Shown here one piece after another: positions 6,823 through 15,071 of a DNA stretch of 15,842 bases. The stretch covers positions 1-15,842 of the forward strand of contig CAKZPJ010000798.1 in NCBI GenBank assembly GCA_937138955.1, read 5' to 3'. This stretch comes from an uncultured Flammeovirgaceae bacterium. GTDB lineage: Bacteria > Bacteroidota > Bacteroidia > Cytophagales > Cyclobacteriaceae. Under the pieces are notes generated by a model. The model worked only from the letters and a program-made list of their open reading frames with translations, did no database searches and was not told the origin of the DNA. Both the position numbers and the translations under genes were made by a program. Within the stretch, counting starts at the first letter, position 1. Every line of letters starts with the position of its first letter.

Positions 6823-8760
6823 CTAATCGTTGTTTAGCTTGGTTTCTATTTCCTCAATTTTTAGAGCTAGATCTTCCCACTGCTGGTTAGCCTCGGTAAG
6901 TTTTGAACTTAGTTGCTCAAATTTCTCAGTTTCTTCGGTTAAACGCTCTACGTCGCTAAACACAGCGGGGTTTGCTAACTGCTGTTCAATAGGTTCTTTA
7001 TCTTTCTCTAGTTTAGTAATCGTAGTTTCAATGTTTTCTAACTCTCGCTGTAGCTTTTTTAAATTTCGCTCAAGTTCACGATGAGCGTCGGAAGGCCGAA
7101 GAGTAGGTTCCTTTTTGGGTTGGGGAGCGGGAGACTTCTTTGCCTGAATAGTGGGTTGACTTGCTTCGCGCTGCGATTGCCAATATTCATATTCCTGATA
7201 GGTACCGGGGTACTCTTTCACTTCTTTATTCTCAATATACCAGACTTTATTGGCTACTCGGGAGATGAAGTGACGATCGTGTGAAACAATGAGGAAGGTG
7301 CCCTGATACTGCTGTAGTGCCTGCACCAGAATATTGACTGATTGAATATCTAAGTGGTTCGTTGGCTCATCGAGTAGTAAAAAGTTCGACTCGCTAATCA
7401 GCGTTCGAGCTAAAGCTACTCGCGATTTTTCTCCTCCTGAGAGCACCTTTACTTTTTTGAATACATCTTCGTCTAAAAACAGAAAGCAACCCAGCACATT
7501 TCGGAGTTCTTGTTCGGTTTTTTCGCTCCCCGCTTGTTTAAGCTCCTCCAGAATCTCATTTTCTAAAGTAAGGGCTTCTAGCTGGTGCTGGGCGTAGAAC
7601 GCCATTTCTACGTTGTAACCCCAATCGCGCTCACCCGCAAATTTTTCAGTTCCGGCTACCATGCGCAATAGGGTAGATTTTCCTTTGCCATTCGCCCCGA
7701 TCAGCGCAATTTTATCACCTCGCTCAATAGCGCAGTGGCTATCCTGAAGAATTGTTAGGTCGCCGTAGCGCTTGGTAGCATCTTTAATAGCAATTACCTG
7801 TCGTCCCGAAGGTTTCTGAAAGGTAAACTTGAAATTGACTGCGGCATTTTCATCTATTACATTATCTACCTTATCCATCCGGTCGAGCATCTTTACTCGG
7901 GACTGAACCTGCCGGGCTTTGGTGGCTTTGGATCGAAAACGCTCAATGAAGCGCTCGGTTTGCTTAATTTTTTGTTGCTGGTTCTCAAAGGCGTTCTTCT
8001 GAATTTCTCGGCGCAACTCCCGCTCTTCTAAGTAAAATGAGTAATTTCCGGCATAGGTTGTTAGCTGCCCATTGGCTACTTCTACCGTAGTTTCCACAGC
8101 ACTATCTAAGAACTGCTGGTCGTGCGAAACGATAATAAACGCCCCCTCGTAAGAACTCAGATAATTTTCAACCCACTGAATAGACGGTAAATCTAGATGG
8201 TTGGTCGGCTCATCTAGCATAAGTAACGATGGCTTTTCAAGAAGCAACTTCGCCAACATTACCCGCATTCGCCAACCACCCGAAAACTCTCGAAGCGGAC
8301 GCTTCAGATCATCAGTGCTAAAGCCTATTCCTTCCAGAATCTCTTCAGCCCGAGCCTGTAAGGTGTAACCTTCCAACACTTCAAACTGTTCTTGCAAGCG
8401 AGTAAGCTGGCTGACTAGCTTATCTTCGTAGTCAGTTTCCATTTTTTTGAGCACTTTCTCAATTTTGTGTTCAATCTCCAGCGCTTCCTCAAACGCCTGC
8501 ATCGCCACATTCAAGATACTATCATCGGACTGAAATGAAAGTAGATCTTGGTTGAGAAATCCTACGGTGCAATCATTGGCCTTGGTTATTTCTCCACCGT
8601 CAGGCTGGTATTCACCATCAATCAGGCGTAGCAAAGTAGACTTCCCCGTTCCGTTCAGGCCAATCAGGCCAATTTTGTCTTTGGGCTTAATGTGTAAATT
8701 GGCTCCCTCATACAAAGCCCGTCCCCCAATGTGATAAGATAAATTATTGATTGCTAACAT
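6823..8760 (-). CDS. ABC-F family ATPase (Uup/EttA-like translation factor)
   Basis: ABC-F proteins are soluble twin-ATPase proteins that bind the ribosomal E site and help stalled or initiating ribosomes; they have no membrane part. Domain 1 has Walker A GLNGTGKST (34-42), signature FSGGW (159-163) and Walker B LLMLDEPTNHLD (179-190). Domain 2 has GANGKGKST (355-363), LSGGEKS (440-446) and LLLDEPTNHLD (461 onward). The arginine-rich linker between them (about 245-300, FIERFRSKATKARQVQSR) is the P-site tRNA-interaction motif. The C-terminal 100 residues are a charged predicted coiled coil, as in Uup. I prefer the ATG at 8760 (MLAINNLSYHIGGRALYE, 645 residues), the family's usual opening; a GTG two codons upstream (8766) is also in frame. 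Which ABC-F subgroup it belongs to, and whether it affects antibiotic tolerance, cannot be decided here. Confidence 0.93.
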   Translation of the reverse strand: MLAINNLSYHIGGRALYEGANLHIKPKDKIGLIGLNGTGKSTLLRLIDGEYQPDGGEITKANDCTVGFLNQDLLSFQSDDSILNVAMQAFEEALEIEHKIEKVLKKMETDYEDKLVSQLTRLQEQFEVLEGYTLQARAEEILEGIGFSTDDLKRPLREFSGGWRMRVMLAKLLLEKPSLLMLDEPTNHLDLPSIQWVENYLSSYEGAFIIVSHDQQFLDSAVETTVEVANGQLTTYAGNYSFYLEERELRREIQKNAFENQQQKIKQTERFIERFRSKATKARQVQSRVKMLDRMDKVDNVIDENAAVNFKFTFQKPSGRQVIAIKDATKRYGDLTILQDSHCAIERGDKIALIGANGKGKSTLLRMVAGTEKFAGERDWGYNVEMAFYAQHQLEALTLENEILEELKQAGSEKTEQELRNVLGCFLFLDEDVFKKVKVLSGGEKSRVALARTLISESNFLLLDEPTNHLDIQSVNILVQALQQYQGTFLIVSHDRHFISRVANKVWYIENKEVKEYPGTYQEYEYWQSQREASQPTIQAKKSPAPQPKKEPTLRPSDAHRELERNLKKLQRELENIETTITKLEKDKEPIEQQLANPAVFSDVERLTEETEKFEQLSSKLTEANQQWEDLALKIEEIETKLNND

Positions 8761-8766
8761 GAACAC

Positions 8767-9170
8767 TTATACCTTTTTTGCCCAACTTATAGTACTCGTT
8801 AATAACAGTTCTATTGCCATTTCAGCGAGTTTATGCTGACGGATTTACTTACTAATACAAAAATAGAAAAATCGTTAGATCAACATAACACCATCTAAGC
8901 AGAAAACATTTACAGGTGAATTGAAACTAGACCTATTTTGCTGGTGAATCTGAGCTAAACTCATATTAATTACCTTCATGTGTTTCCTCTTTCCTAAATC
9001 GGGAATTTAGCTCCTAATTGTTCCCAAACAGGGATAATTTCCTAAAAATGTAATTTTCTTGGAATTATTAATAATCTGTATATCAGTTAGTTACGGAGAT
9101 ATGTGTTGTGAAGAAATATTTAGCATTAATTATGCAATTAGTTATTTGCAAAATTTGAATAATACTATTT
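8767..9170. other. AT-rich divergent spacer between the ABC-F gene and the small secreted protein gene
   Basis: No coding frame is convincing. Apart from the -7 candidate listed separately, it has an inverted repeat CTAAAT/ATTTAG around CGGGA (about 8993-9009) and a perfect 12-base palindrome ATTATTAATAAT at 9064-9075, about 95 bases before the downstream gene. No 7-bp repeat, tRNA or IS end was seen. Confidence 0.5.
8858..8865 (-). promoter_or_regulatory. Candidate -7 element of the ABC-F gene
   Basis: On the minus strand this reads TATTTTTG, a full match to the Bacteroidota -7 consensus TAnnTTTG, about 100 bases before the ABC-F start. A TTG at 8883-8881 lies 15 bases upstream, which is shorter than the usual spacing, so the upstream element is doubtful. 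Confidence 0.35.
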
Positions 9171-9536
9171 ATGAATATTTTAGCTTCTATTAAAATCACG
9201 ACTCTTCTACTAACATTCGCCATCATTAGTGTTGTCAACACTGGCTTTGCTGCTCCTCTTTCTATTGCTTCTGAAGCATCAGTAGCACTGGAGGTATCTA
9301 CCGAAAACAATTACGTTGCCCTTACCTGGAACATTGATGAAAATATAGAAGGACAAGTATTCGTACAGCGAGCTGGTATGGATATGCAATTTGAAACTAT
9401 CAGTCAATCTGAAGAAGTGAAGAACGGTCAATTTAAAGATAAGCAACCAAAATCAGGTATGTCATTCTACCGATTAGCTGTTCAGCAGGTGGGTGGTACA
9501 GTAATCTATCATAACACAATCACAGTGACCCGATAG
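9171..9536 (+). CDS. Small secreted protein with one Ig/FN3-like beta domain
   Basis: This 121-residue protein has a clear signal peptide (MNILASIKITTLLLTFAIIS, cleavage probably near GFAA at residues 25-28). The mature part resembles the short beta-sandwich modules found just before T9SS C-terminal sorting domains in Bacteroidota: VALTWNIDEN, a VFVQRA strand, a FETIS strand, KDKQPKSGMSFYRLAV and a final strand ending NTITVTR. In those proteins the pattern is LxWxT, FxVERS, D..P..G..YYRL. Here the domain stands alone and no sorting domain follows, so it is likely to be periplasmic or released. I do not recognise a specific function. The gene is monocistronic: 285 bases and a hairpin terminator separate it from the next gene. 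The ATG at 9171 is required for the signal peptide. Confidence 0.75.
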   Translation: MNILASIKITTLLLTFAIISVVNTGFAAPLSIASEASVALEVSTENNYVALTWNIDENIEGQVFVQRAGMDMQFETISQSEEVKNGQFKDKQPKSGMSFYRLAVQQVGGTVIYHNTITVTR

Positions 9537-9554
9537 AGAGAGTTGTTGAATCAG

Positions 9555-9568
9555 AAGTATTCATACTT
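9555..9568. repeat. Short inverted repeat after the secreted protein gene
   Basis: AAGTAT (9555-9560) and ATACTT (9563-9568) form a perfect inverted repeat with two bases between, 19 bases after the stop codon and just before the terminator. Confidence 0.4.
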
Positions 9569-9577
9569 AATAGATAC

Positions 9578-9611
9578 AGAAGGTGGTCAATGGATCACCT
9601 TTCGTATTTTT
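9578..9611 (+). terminator. Rho-independent terminator after the secreted protein gene
   Basis: AAGGTGGTC (9580-9588) pairs with GATCACCTT (9593-9601) over nine positions with one G-T pair and an AATG tetraloop. A T-rich tract (TCGTATTTTTC) follows. Confidence 0.65.
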
Positions 9612-9821
9612 CTGCCGTTTATAACACTATATCTTGGTTGTTTAGCCTAACAAATTCCACGGCACTATCCCGGAAAAAAATTCTAAGCGGAGATGTAAGT
9701 ACTGCTATGAGGTAACTAGCCTTATGAGTAATTAGAAGCCTAGTTCCTAAATAAATAGCAAAGCCATCCAACCAAACAAGCTAATAATAGGTCTGGGTAA
9801 TAAACCCAATAACTATCAAGT

Positions 9822-10295
9822 ATGAAATATTTTATTTTTGGTTGGCTGCTACTATTTACTGCTTGTTCAACCCAAGAAGATGCTGATCTAGAAGCCACTG
9901 CTAAGAAATCGAACTCCGAAGAAGGTACTCAAAAATGGGAACTAGTAGAGATGTCGGGCAGTAATAGTAGTGTGCCACCCTCTACCGGAAATAATATGGA
10001 GTGGCAAGAATATTACCTATTGCAATCTGACAATACCTTCACTAAAGTTCGTGAGCGAGATGGAACCACCAGAGAAGCAAGCGGAACCTATGAATATGTT
10101 ACACTATCAGACGGGGAATATTTAGAATTGACTTACCCTTCGGAAAACGACTTAATAGGGAATTGTACTAGTGAACCAAAAGAGCACCTATTTGTAGAAC
10201 CTGAAGACAAGCTGGTTGGAACCTGGCAGGCTTGCGATGGCCCTGGCTTAGTATACGAAAAAGTTGAGTCGAGCCAAGGCAGCAAAGCATCATAG
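9822..10295 (+). CDS. Small lipocalin-like lipoprotein, function unknown
   Basis: This 157-residue predicted lipoprotein has a short signal peptide with lipobox LFTAC (Cys15). A charged linker (about 16-38) precedes a beta-rich domain: QKWELVEMSG, EYYLLQSDNTFTKVRE, SGTYEYVTLSDGEYLELTY and KLVGTWQACDGPGLVYEKV. Such runs (KWxLV...L..DGTF.....SGTYE) are typical of small lipocalin-like domains common in Bacteroidota lipoproteins. Cys residues near positions 112 and 136 may form a disulfide. The start ATG at 9822 is set by the signal peptide. A small hairpin TGGGT/ACCCA (9794-9808) lies 13 bases upstream of the start. The gene ends 20 bases from the convergent sulfatase gene. No substrate or partner can be named. 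Confidence 0.72.
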   Translation: MKYFIFGWLLLFTACSTQEDADLEATAKKSNSEEGTQKWELVEMSGSNSSVPPSTGNNMEWQEYYLLQSDNTFTKVRERDGTTREASGTYEYVTLSDGEYLELTYPSENDLIGNCTSEPKEHLFVEPEDKLVGTWQACDGPGLVYEKVESSQGSKAS

Positions 10296-10315
10296 CCTAG
10301 TTTCTTCCTTCTCTG

Positions 10316-11890
10316 TTATTGCATTTCCTCTTCAAAGTCGGTAGGGTTCACCCATCCGGCTTTGATTTCTTCGCCTTCCATGTATCGCTCATAAAAATTG
10401 CGCGTGTTTTCATTGGCATAGACGTATTCATCAAAGATCTCACCCCGGCCAAACATGCGAGGGTCACCTTGGGATTTAAGCTCCGCTAACATCTGATTTT
10501 TCATGGACTCCATAATGGGAGCAACTTCGGGATCATAGGCCAGATTGCGTACACAGTCCGGATCGGTGCTAATGTTATAGAACTCCTCGGTAGGACGTCG
10601 ACCAAAATTCATCTCCCAATAGTTTTCCATATCGGGCGTTTGGCGATTTTCGAGAATAAAGGTTTTGGTAGGACTTCCATCAGTATTCAGATAGCCGGTT
10701 TCAGGATTTCCGGCGGGCCAACGATCAGGTTCGTAGTTGCGAATGTATAAGTAATTATTCTTTACAATACCCCGGATGGGATATCCCCAATCGTTTGGTC
10801 GGCCAATATCATGGCGCTCTTTTCCGATTAGTACGTGATCCCAAGCTGAACTATCGCCAGGTTGTTGTTCAAAAAAATACGTGAGACTGCGTCCCTGCAT
10901 AGCTTGCATCCCACTTTCGTCGGGAGAAACATCTGCTAGTTGTGTTAGCGTAGGGGCAATATCGATGAAGCTAATATATTCCTCGATTTCGGTTCCCGGC
11001 TGCTCAATACCCGCCGGCCACATAACAGCGAAAGGCAGGTGATTGGACAATTCGTAAGCTTGCCCTTTTGTCCGGGGGAAAGGCATTCCGTTGTCAGCCG
11101 TAACAATCACAATTGTGTTGTCCAGTTCGCCGGATTCTTCCAGCATATCCAGCATTCTAGCTAGATGTTGATCAAAATATTCGATCTCAAAGGCATAGTC
11201 GAGCATATCCGTACGAATAGTATCATTCTGAGGCCAGAAATCAGGAATATCATCAATATCCGAAAGCTGCTTACCGCCCACTTTAATACCCGCTCCGTAC
11301 TCATAAGCACGGTGAGGCTCGGTAGAGCCGTACCAAAAGCAAAATGGCAGTGAATCAGGTTTAGTAGCCAGAAAATCTCGGAAGTTCTCAGCATAATCGT
11401 TGTTGCTGATGTACTCAGCCGGAGGATCAGTTTTTTTGTCGTTAAACGCTGGACCGGTAAGCTCACGTCTTTTTCCGTTTCGCTCACCTACTTTCCCTGG
11501 TGCCCAACCTTTCGCTGTGTGACCTACGAAGTAGCCATTCTCCCCTAAGCTCTCCATAAACGTGACGAATTTATCTGGGAAGTAAGGAATATGATTAGCC
11601 GCCTCTTCCAACTGCCAAGAGTTGCGTCCGGTAAGAATACAAGCGCGAGAGGGCGAACACTTAGCATTGGGCGTATATGCATTCGTAAATAATAAACCGT
11701 TTTCTGCTACCCGATCAAAGGCAGGAGTGTTTACCCAAGTGCAGTCATAAGCTCCCATATGCGGAAATGAGGCATCATCGGCAATGGCAAATAAAATATT
11801 GGGGCGAGATAATTCAGCTTCGGAAGAATCAGTCTGGCAGGCACTTATTATAATACCTAAAAAAGCCAGACCGCAGAGTCGTTGTAGCAT
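10316..11890 (-). CDS. Sulfatase lipoprotein, sulfamidase (N-sulfoglucosamine sulfohydrolase)-like
   Basis: This 524-residue type I sulfatase removes sulfate from a sulfated sugar, using a formylglycine made from cysteine. The signal peptide carries lipobox IISAC (Cys18), so it is probably a surface or periplasmic lipoprotein. Visible active-site parts are the metal ligands D38-D39 (FAIADDAS), the formylglycine motif C78SPSR82 with ILTGR, H124/K127 (GHTAKGW), H193 (STEPHR) and D266-N267 ([13 protein letters not shown]). The last motif and the overall layout resemble eukaryotic and bacterial sulfamidases, so an N-sulfated or other sulfated glycan is plausible; this is inference. No sulfatase-maturing enzyme, SusC/SusD pair or glycoside hydrolase is in the window. 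The gene follows the FtsX permease on the same strand after 110 bases of repeat-containing spacer and is convergent with the lipocalin-like lipoprotein gene. Confidence 0.9.
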   Translation of the reverse strand: MLQRLCGLAFLGIIISACQTDSSEAELSRPNILFAIADDASFPHMGAYDCTWVNTPAFDRVAENGLLFTNAYTPNAKCSPSRACILTGRNSWQLEEAANHIPYFPDKFVTFMESLGENGYFVGHTAKGWAPGKVGERNGKRRELTGPAFNDKKTDPPAEYISNNDYAENFRDFLATKPDSLPFCFWYGSTEPHRAYEYGAGIKVGGKQLSDIDDIPDFWPQNDTIRTDMLDYAFEIEYFDQHLARMLDMLEESGELDNTIVIVTADNGMPFPRTKGQAYELSNHLPFAVMWPAGIEQPGTEIEEYISFIDIAPTLTQLADVSPDESGMQAMQGRSLTYFFEQQPGDSSAWDHVLIGKERHDIGRPNDWGYPIRGIVKNNYLYIRNYEPDRWPAGNPETGYLNTDGSPTKTFILENRQTPDMENYWEMNFGRRPTEEFYNISTDPDCVRNLAYDPEVAPIMESMKNQMLAELKSQGDPRMFGRGEIFDEYVYANENTRNFYERYMEGEEIKAGWVNPTDFEEEMQ

Positions 11891-11933
11891 AGAAAGTCAA
11901 ACCTGGTAGTCCGGCAAGATAAAGAAAAGAAAG

Positions 11934-11996
11934 CGAAAGGTGAAAGGTGCACAGAACATAAAACCTTCTACCATTTACTCTTTACCTTCCATCCTA
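11934..11996. repeat. Degenerate 7-bp periodic spacer repeat (site B)
   Basis: Units keep strict 7-base phase: CGAAAGG (11934-11940) and TGAAAGG (11941-11947), then, after two less similar units, TACCATT (11969-11975), TACTCTT (11976-11982) and TACCTTC (11983-11989). Read on the minus strand, the second group becomes GTAAATG and GTAGAAG units, the same type as site C. It lies between the permease stop and the sulfatase start. Confidence 0.55.
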
Positions 11997-12000
11997 TGAT

Positions 12001-14421
12001 CTATTCGCTTCGCAACGATTTTACCGGATTAGCCGAAGCAGCTTTGATAGACTGCCAGCTTACGGTAAGCCAGGCAACGAGCAGAGCGGAGGCTCCGGCT
12101 AAAATAAAAATGCTAGGCCCAATGCTGATTCGGAAGGCAAAGCCCTTTAGCCAAGAATGCATGATAAAGTACGCTAGCGGAATGGCTAACCCAAAAGCGA
12201 TAAGTACCAGCTTGGTGAAGTCTTTGGATAGCAACAAAATGACACTCGCAATGGAAGCCCCCAGTACTTTACGAATCCCAATTTCTTTAGTGCGCTGTTC
12301 AGCCATAAATGAAGCGAGACCCAATAACCCTAGGCAGGCTACTAAGATTGCTAAGCTGGTAAATACCGAAAAAACTTCTCCTAACCGCTGCTCAGCCCGA
12401 AATAGCTTGTCAAAGTCCTCATCCAGAAAACTATACTGAAATGGCTGGTCGGGAGCATGTTTCTCCCACAAACCTTCAACGGTAGATAAAGTACCTGACA
12501 GGTCACCCGCAGCAGTACGGACTGATATATTGCCCCCTTGGGTAGTAAGCATCAGTGCCAACGGACGGATGTTATTTCGTAGGGTTTCAAAGTTGAAATC
12601 TTTGAAAACGCCTACTACTTTTAAATCCAGATATGTGCCGTATTCCCCGCCACCAAAATAGCGAATCTCTTCACTGAGTGGATCATCAAAGCCAAACTCT
12701 CTCACCGCGGCTTCATTGAGCAATACTGCTGCCGTATCGGTTGGGAAATCGCGAGAAAAATTACGGCCTTCCAATAGCTCAATCTGCATAGTTGGCAAGT
12801 GCTCGTAATCTACGTCGTAGGTAGAAATTAGGATGTCCTGCTCATCAGCCTTCTTGCGAAAGATTGTAGTATTGTTTACCCCGGGAGGCACGTTATTAGA
12901 AAGAGATGCATTGACGATAGACGACTGATCCGCTAACTCCTGCCGAAAAGCGGTTTGTTGTCCTTCCGATAATCGCCATACTCCATCAATGATTAGCATA
13001 TTTTCTTTCTCAAACCCGAGATTCTTGGTACGAGTATATTCCAGTTGTTGGTAAACCAGTAGAGTACAAATGATCAGCGTAATGGAAATGAAAAACTGAA
13101 ATACCACCAAGCTATTACGAATTCCACTACTCTTCATGCCGGCTTTAAGCTTTCCTTTTAGCACCTCTACCGGACGAAAGGAGGAGAGATAGAACGCCGG
13201 ATAGCTTCCCGCTAGTAACCCTACCAGTATCATTAAGCCGAGCAGGCTTAACAGAAACCAGGGTTTAGTAAAAAGAACAGATGATATTTCTTTTCCAGCC
13301 AAATTATTAAAGGGTGAAAGTAATAACCAAGCAGCAGCTAAGGCCAGCAGAGTCGCTATAAGACTGAGCAGCATAGATTCGCTGATAAACTGACGAACCA
13401 AATGGGTACGAAGAGAACCCAAGGTTTTTCGTATTCCAACTTCCTTCGCCCGATTGGCCGAGCGAGCGGTAGCCAGATTCATAAAGTTAATGCAGGCTAA
13501 CAGCAGAATAAAGAAGCCAATTGCGGCAAAAATATAGATATAGGTAATATCTCCGTTGGGTTCCAGTTCGTCCTGTAAATCAGAATAAAGGTGAATGTTG
13601 AGCAAGGGCTGGAGAAAGTATCCGTACTGGTTGCCTTGTCCAAAAAACTCGTCTAGCGAAACCCCCAAAAACTGCTGTACTTCTGGTCCCACGTATTTTT
13701 CAACCAATCCCGGTAATTTAGCCTCTAATGACTTAGCCGAAGCCCCTTCGTACAACAATAAATAGGTTTGAAAACTATTATTGAACCAACCTTCACTTCG
13801 GCTATATTCTACCGCACTCATGGAGCGAAGCAAACTGAAGTGGAAATGCGAATTATCGGGTAGTTTTTCCAATACGCCGGTTATCGTATGCGGAGTCTTT
13901 TCACTTCCTAGTAAAAGTGTCTTACCCAGTGGCGATTCATCGTCAAAATATTTATGCGCCACATCTTCCGGTATCACAATGCTAGTGGGGTCAACCAACG
14001 CAGTAGCGGGATCTCCAGCAATCAAAGGAAAACTAAATACCTCAAAAAAGGTCGAGTCAGCCATAAGAATATCTTCCTCAGAAATAACCGTTTCACCGTA
14101 GCGAACCACCTGGTCGCTCCAGTGAGTGTAAAGGCGGGTAGCGTTTTCTACTTCGGGGAATTCTTCAACGGCGGTAAATGCTAAGGGCGGAGTAGTATTA
14201 GTAGTAAATACCTCCTGATCGGCAATTTTGCCATTCAAACCTACTCGGTAAATCCGGTCAGCTCGCTCGTGGAAGGCATCGTAGCTTAGCTCATGGTAAA
14301 CGTACAATAAAATTAGCAAGCAACTGGCAATTCCAATACTTAAGCCGATCACATTAAGAAAGGTATATAACTTTTGATTGATCAGATTGCGAAAGGTGAT
14401 CTTTAGGTAGTTTCTAAGCAT
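12001..14421 (-). CDS. FtsX/MacB-type ABC transporter permease
   Basis: This is an 806-residue inner-membrane permease of the large Bacteroidota FtsX-like type. An N-terminal helix (about residues 20-42, LNVIGLSIGIASCLLILLY) is followed by a MacB-like periplasmic domain (to about 285). A first FtsX core of three helices comes next, with RSANRAKEVGIRKTLGS (about 310-325). After a second helix pair start (SLVVFQFFISITLIICTLL, about 440-460) there is a second periplasmic domain, then a second FtsX core (about 685-800) with EQRTKEIGIRKVLGAS. The ATG at 14421 gives the canonical MLRNYLKITFRNL opening; a TTG at 14448 would add nine residues and is less likely. The ATP-binding partner is not in the window. 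Relatives move lipoproteins, peptides or drugs or act as mechanotransmission systems; the substrate here is unknown. The permease at 15148 is a divergent paralogue. Confidence 0.9.
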   Translation of the reverse strand: MLRNYLKITFRNLINQKLYTFLNVIGLSIGIASCLLILLYVYHELSYDAFHERADRIYRVGLNGKIADQEVFTTNTTPPLAFTAVEEFPEVENATRLYTHWSDQVVRYGETVISEEDILMADSTFFEVFSFPLIAGDPATALVDPTSIVIPEDVAHKYFDDESPLGKTLLLGSEKTPHTITGVLEKLPDNSHFHFSLLRSMSAVEYSRSEGWFNNSFQTYLLLYEGASAKSLEAKLPGLVEKYVGPEVQQFLGVSLDEFFGQGNQYGYFLQPLLNIHLYSDLQDELEPNGDITYIYIFAAIGFFILLLACINFMNLATARSANRAKEVGIRKTLGSLRTHLVRQFISESMLLSLIATLLALAAAWLLLSPFNNLAGKEISSVLFTKPWFLLSLLGLMILVGLLAGSYPAFYLSSFRPVEVLKGKLKAGMKSSGIRNSLVVFQFFISITLIICTLLVYQQLEYTRTKNLGFEKENMLIIDGVWRLSEGQQTAFRQELADQSSIVNASLSNNVPPGVNNTTIFRKKADEQDILISTYDVDYEHLPTMQIELLEGRNFSRDFPTDTAAVLLNEAAVREFGFDDPLSEEIRYFGGGEYGTYLDLKVVGVFKDFNFETLRNNIRPLALMLTTQGGNISVRTAAGDLSGTLSTVEGLWEKHAPDQPFQYSFLDEDFDKLFRAEQRLGEVFSVFTSLAILVACLGLLGLASFMAEQRTKEIGIRKVLGASIASVILLLSKDFTKLVLIAFGLAIPLAYFIMHSWLKGFAFRISIGPSIFILAGASALLVAWLTVSWQSIKAASANPVKSLRSE

Positions 14422-14430
14422 GATATAGAG

Positions 14431-14458
14431 GTTGAGGGTGAAGGGCAAATGGTAGATG
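14431..14458. repeat. Degenerate 7-bp periodic spacer repeat (site C)
   Basis: Immediately upstream of the permease start, four units keep 7-base phase: GTTGAGG (14431-14437), GTGAAGG (14438-14444), GCAAATG (14445-14451) and GTAGATG (14452-14458). Over 21 bases (14438-14458) it matches the minus strand of site B at 17 positions. Confidence 0.5.
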
Positions 14459-14516
14459 ATACAGTAGGACAGAACCCCTTTCTTTACTATCGCTCACCAT
14501 TTGTTGCTATTTATCT

Positions 14517-14683
14517 CGCCAGTTACTGGTTAGATGCAGATAACCAGGAAAGGTTGCACTGGTGAAGAATGAATGTTGTGTATTTATTCATCTGAAGAAA
14601 AGACTCTACATTTAGACTGACTATGAATCACTAGTTTCAGAATAGATACCAGACTCCTTCGGCTCGCTTCTTGGTAACTGGCG
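14517..14683. repeat. 167-base segment bounded by a perfect 10-bp inverted repeat
   Basis: CGCCAGTTAC at 14517-14526 and its exact reverse complement GTAACTGGCG at 14674-14683 bound 147 bases. The left arm continues into the hairpin CTGGTTA/TAACCAG. No target-site duplication is evident in the flanks and no transposase is encoded, so this could be a decayed miniature element, a long RNA stem, or chance. Confidence 0.4.
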
Positions 14684-14701
14684 TATAAAAAAAGACTTTT
14701 T

Positions 14702-14962
14702 TTATCTGCTTACCATTCTTTGGACGCTTTTACGGTCTTCACGCTCCATTTCCAGTAGAATTCGCTGCACAAATCTTCGGAAAGCAATTCCGTGTTTATC
14801 GTACTGCTTTTCCATCTTGAGTAAAAACCCCGGACTTTGACACAATCGCTCAATTCGGTCTCGACCCACCTGTCCAATATCAGGTGAGAGAGAAGCCTGT
14901 ACAAACGATACATCTTTGGGAAAGTAATAGAAGAATAGTAAAAAGGGTAGCTGGACAAAACG
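14702..14962 (-). pseudogene. Unidentified coding remnant, 86 codons, no start codon
   Basis: Between an in-frame TAG (14965-14963) and the TAA at 14704-14702 the minus strand is open for 86 codons. Its translation looks like real cytosolic protein: FYYFPKDVSFVQASLSPDIG, then GRDRIERLCQSPGFLLKMEK, QYDKHGIAFRRFVQRIL and LEMEREDRKSVQRM. The balanced Asp/Glu/Lys/Arg content contrasts with the Ser/Tyr/Leu-rich translation of the longer overlapping open frame in 14710-15051. There is no ATG before the middle of the frame, so it is most likely the 3' end of a broken gene; a GTG near the middle could give a shorter peptide. I do not recognise the family. Confidence 0.4.
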
Positions 14963-15071
14963 CTAGAATACCTGTTAATGTAAGGGAAGGTCGGAGATTC
15001 CCACAACTGTTCATCCACGCACAATTTCTGTACGATTATGAACAATAGCACTTAAAACTCTATACTGTAAT

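Noticed and set aside
9537..9821. Small RNA or tRNA gene in the spacer between the secreted protein and the lipoprotein genes
   Set aside because: No cloverleaf or conserved RNA motif was found; the visible hairpins are explained by a terminator and short inverted repeats.
14422..14448. Upstream TTG start for the first permease
   Set aside because: It would add nine residues before the canonical MLRNYLKITFRNL opening and overlaps the 7-bp repeat.
14517..14683. Complete insertion sequence or MITE
   Set aside because: There is no transposase and no clear target duplication, and only one copy is visible; kept as an inverted repeat only.
14710..15051. 113-codon open frame on the minus strand
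   Set aside because: The composition is Ser/Tyr/Leu/Trp-rich and protein-unlike. A different minus frame over the same DNA (14702-14962) gives a much more protein-like sequence, so I treat this as its shadow.
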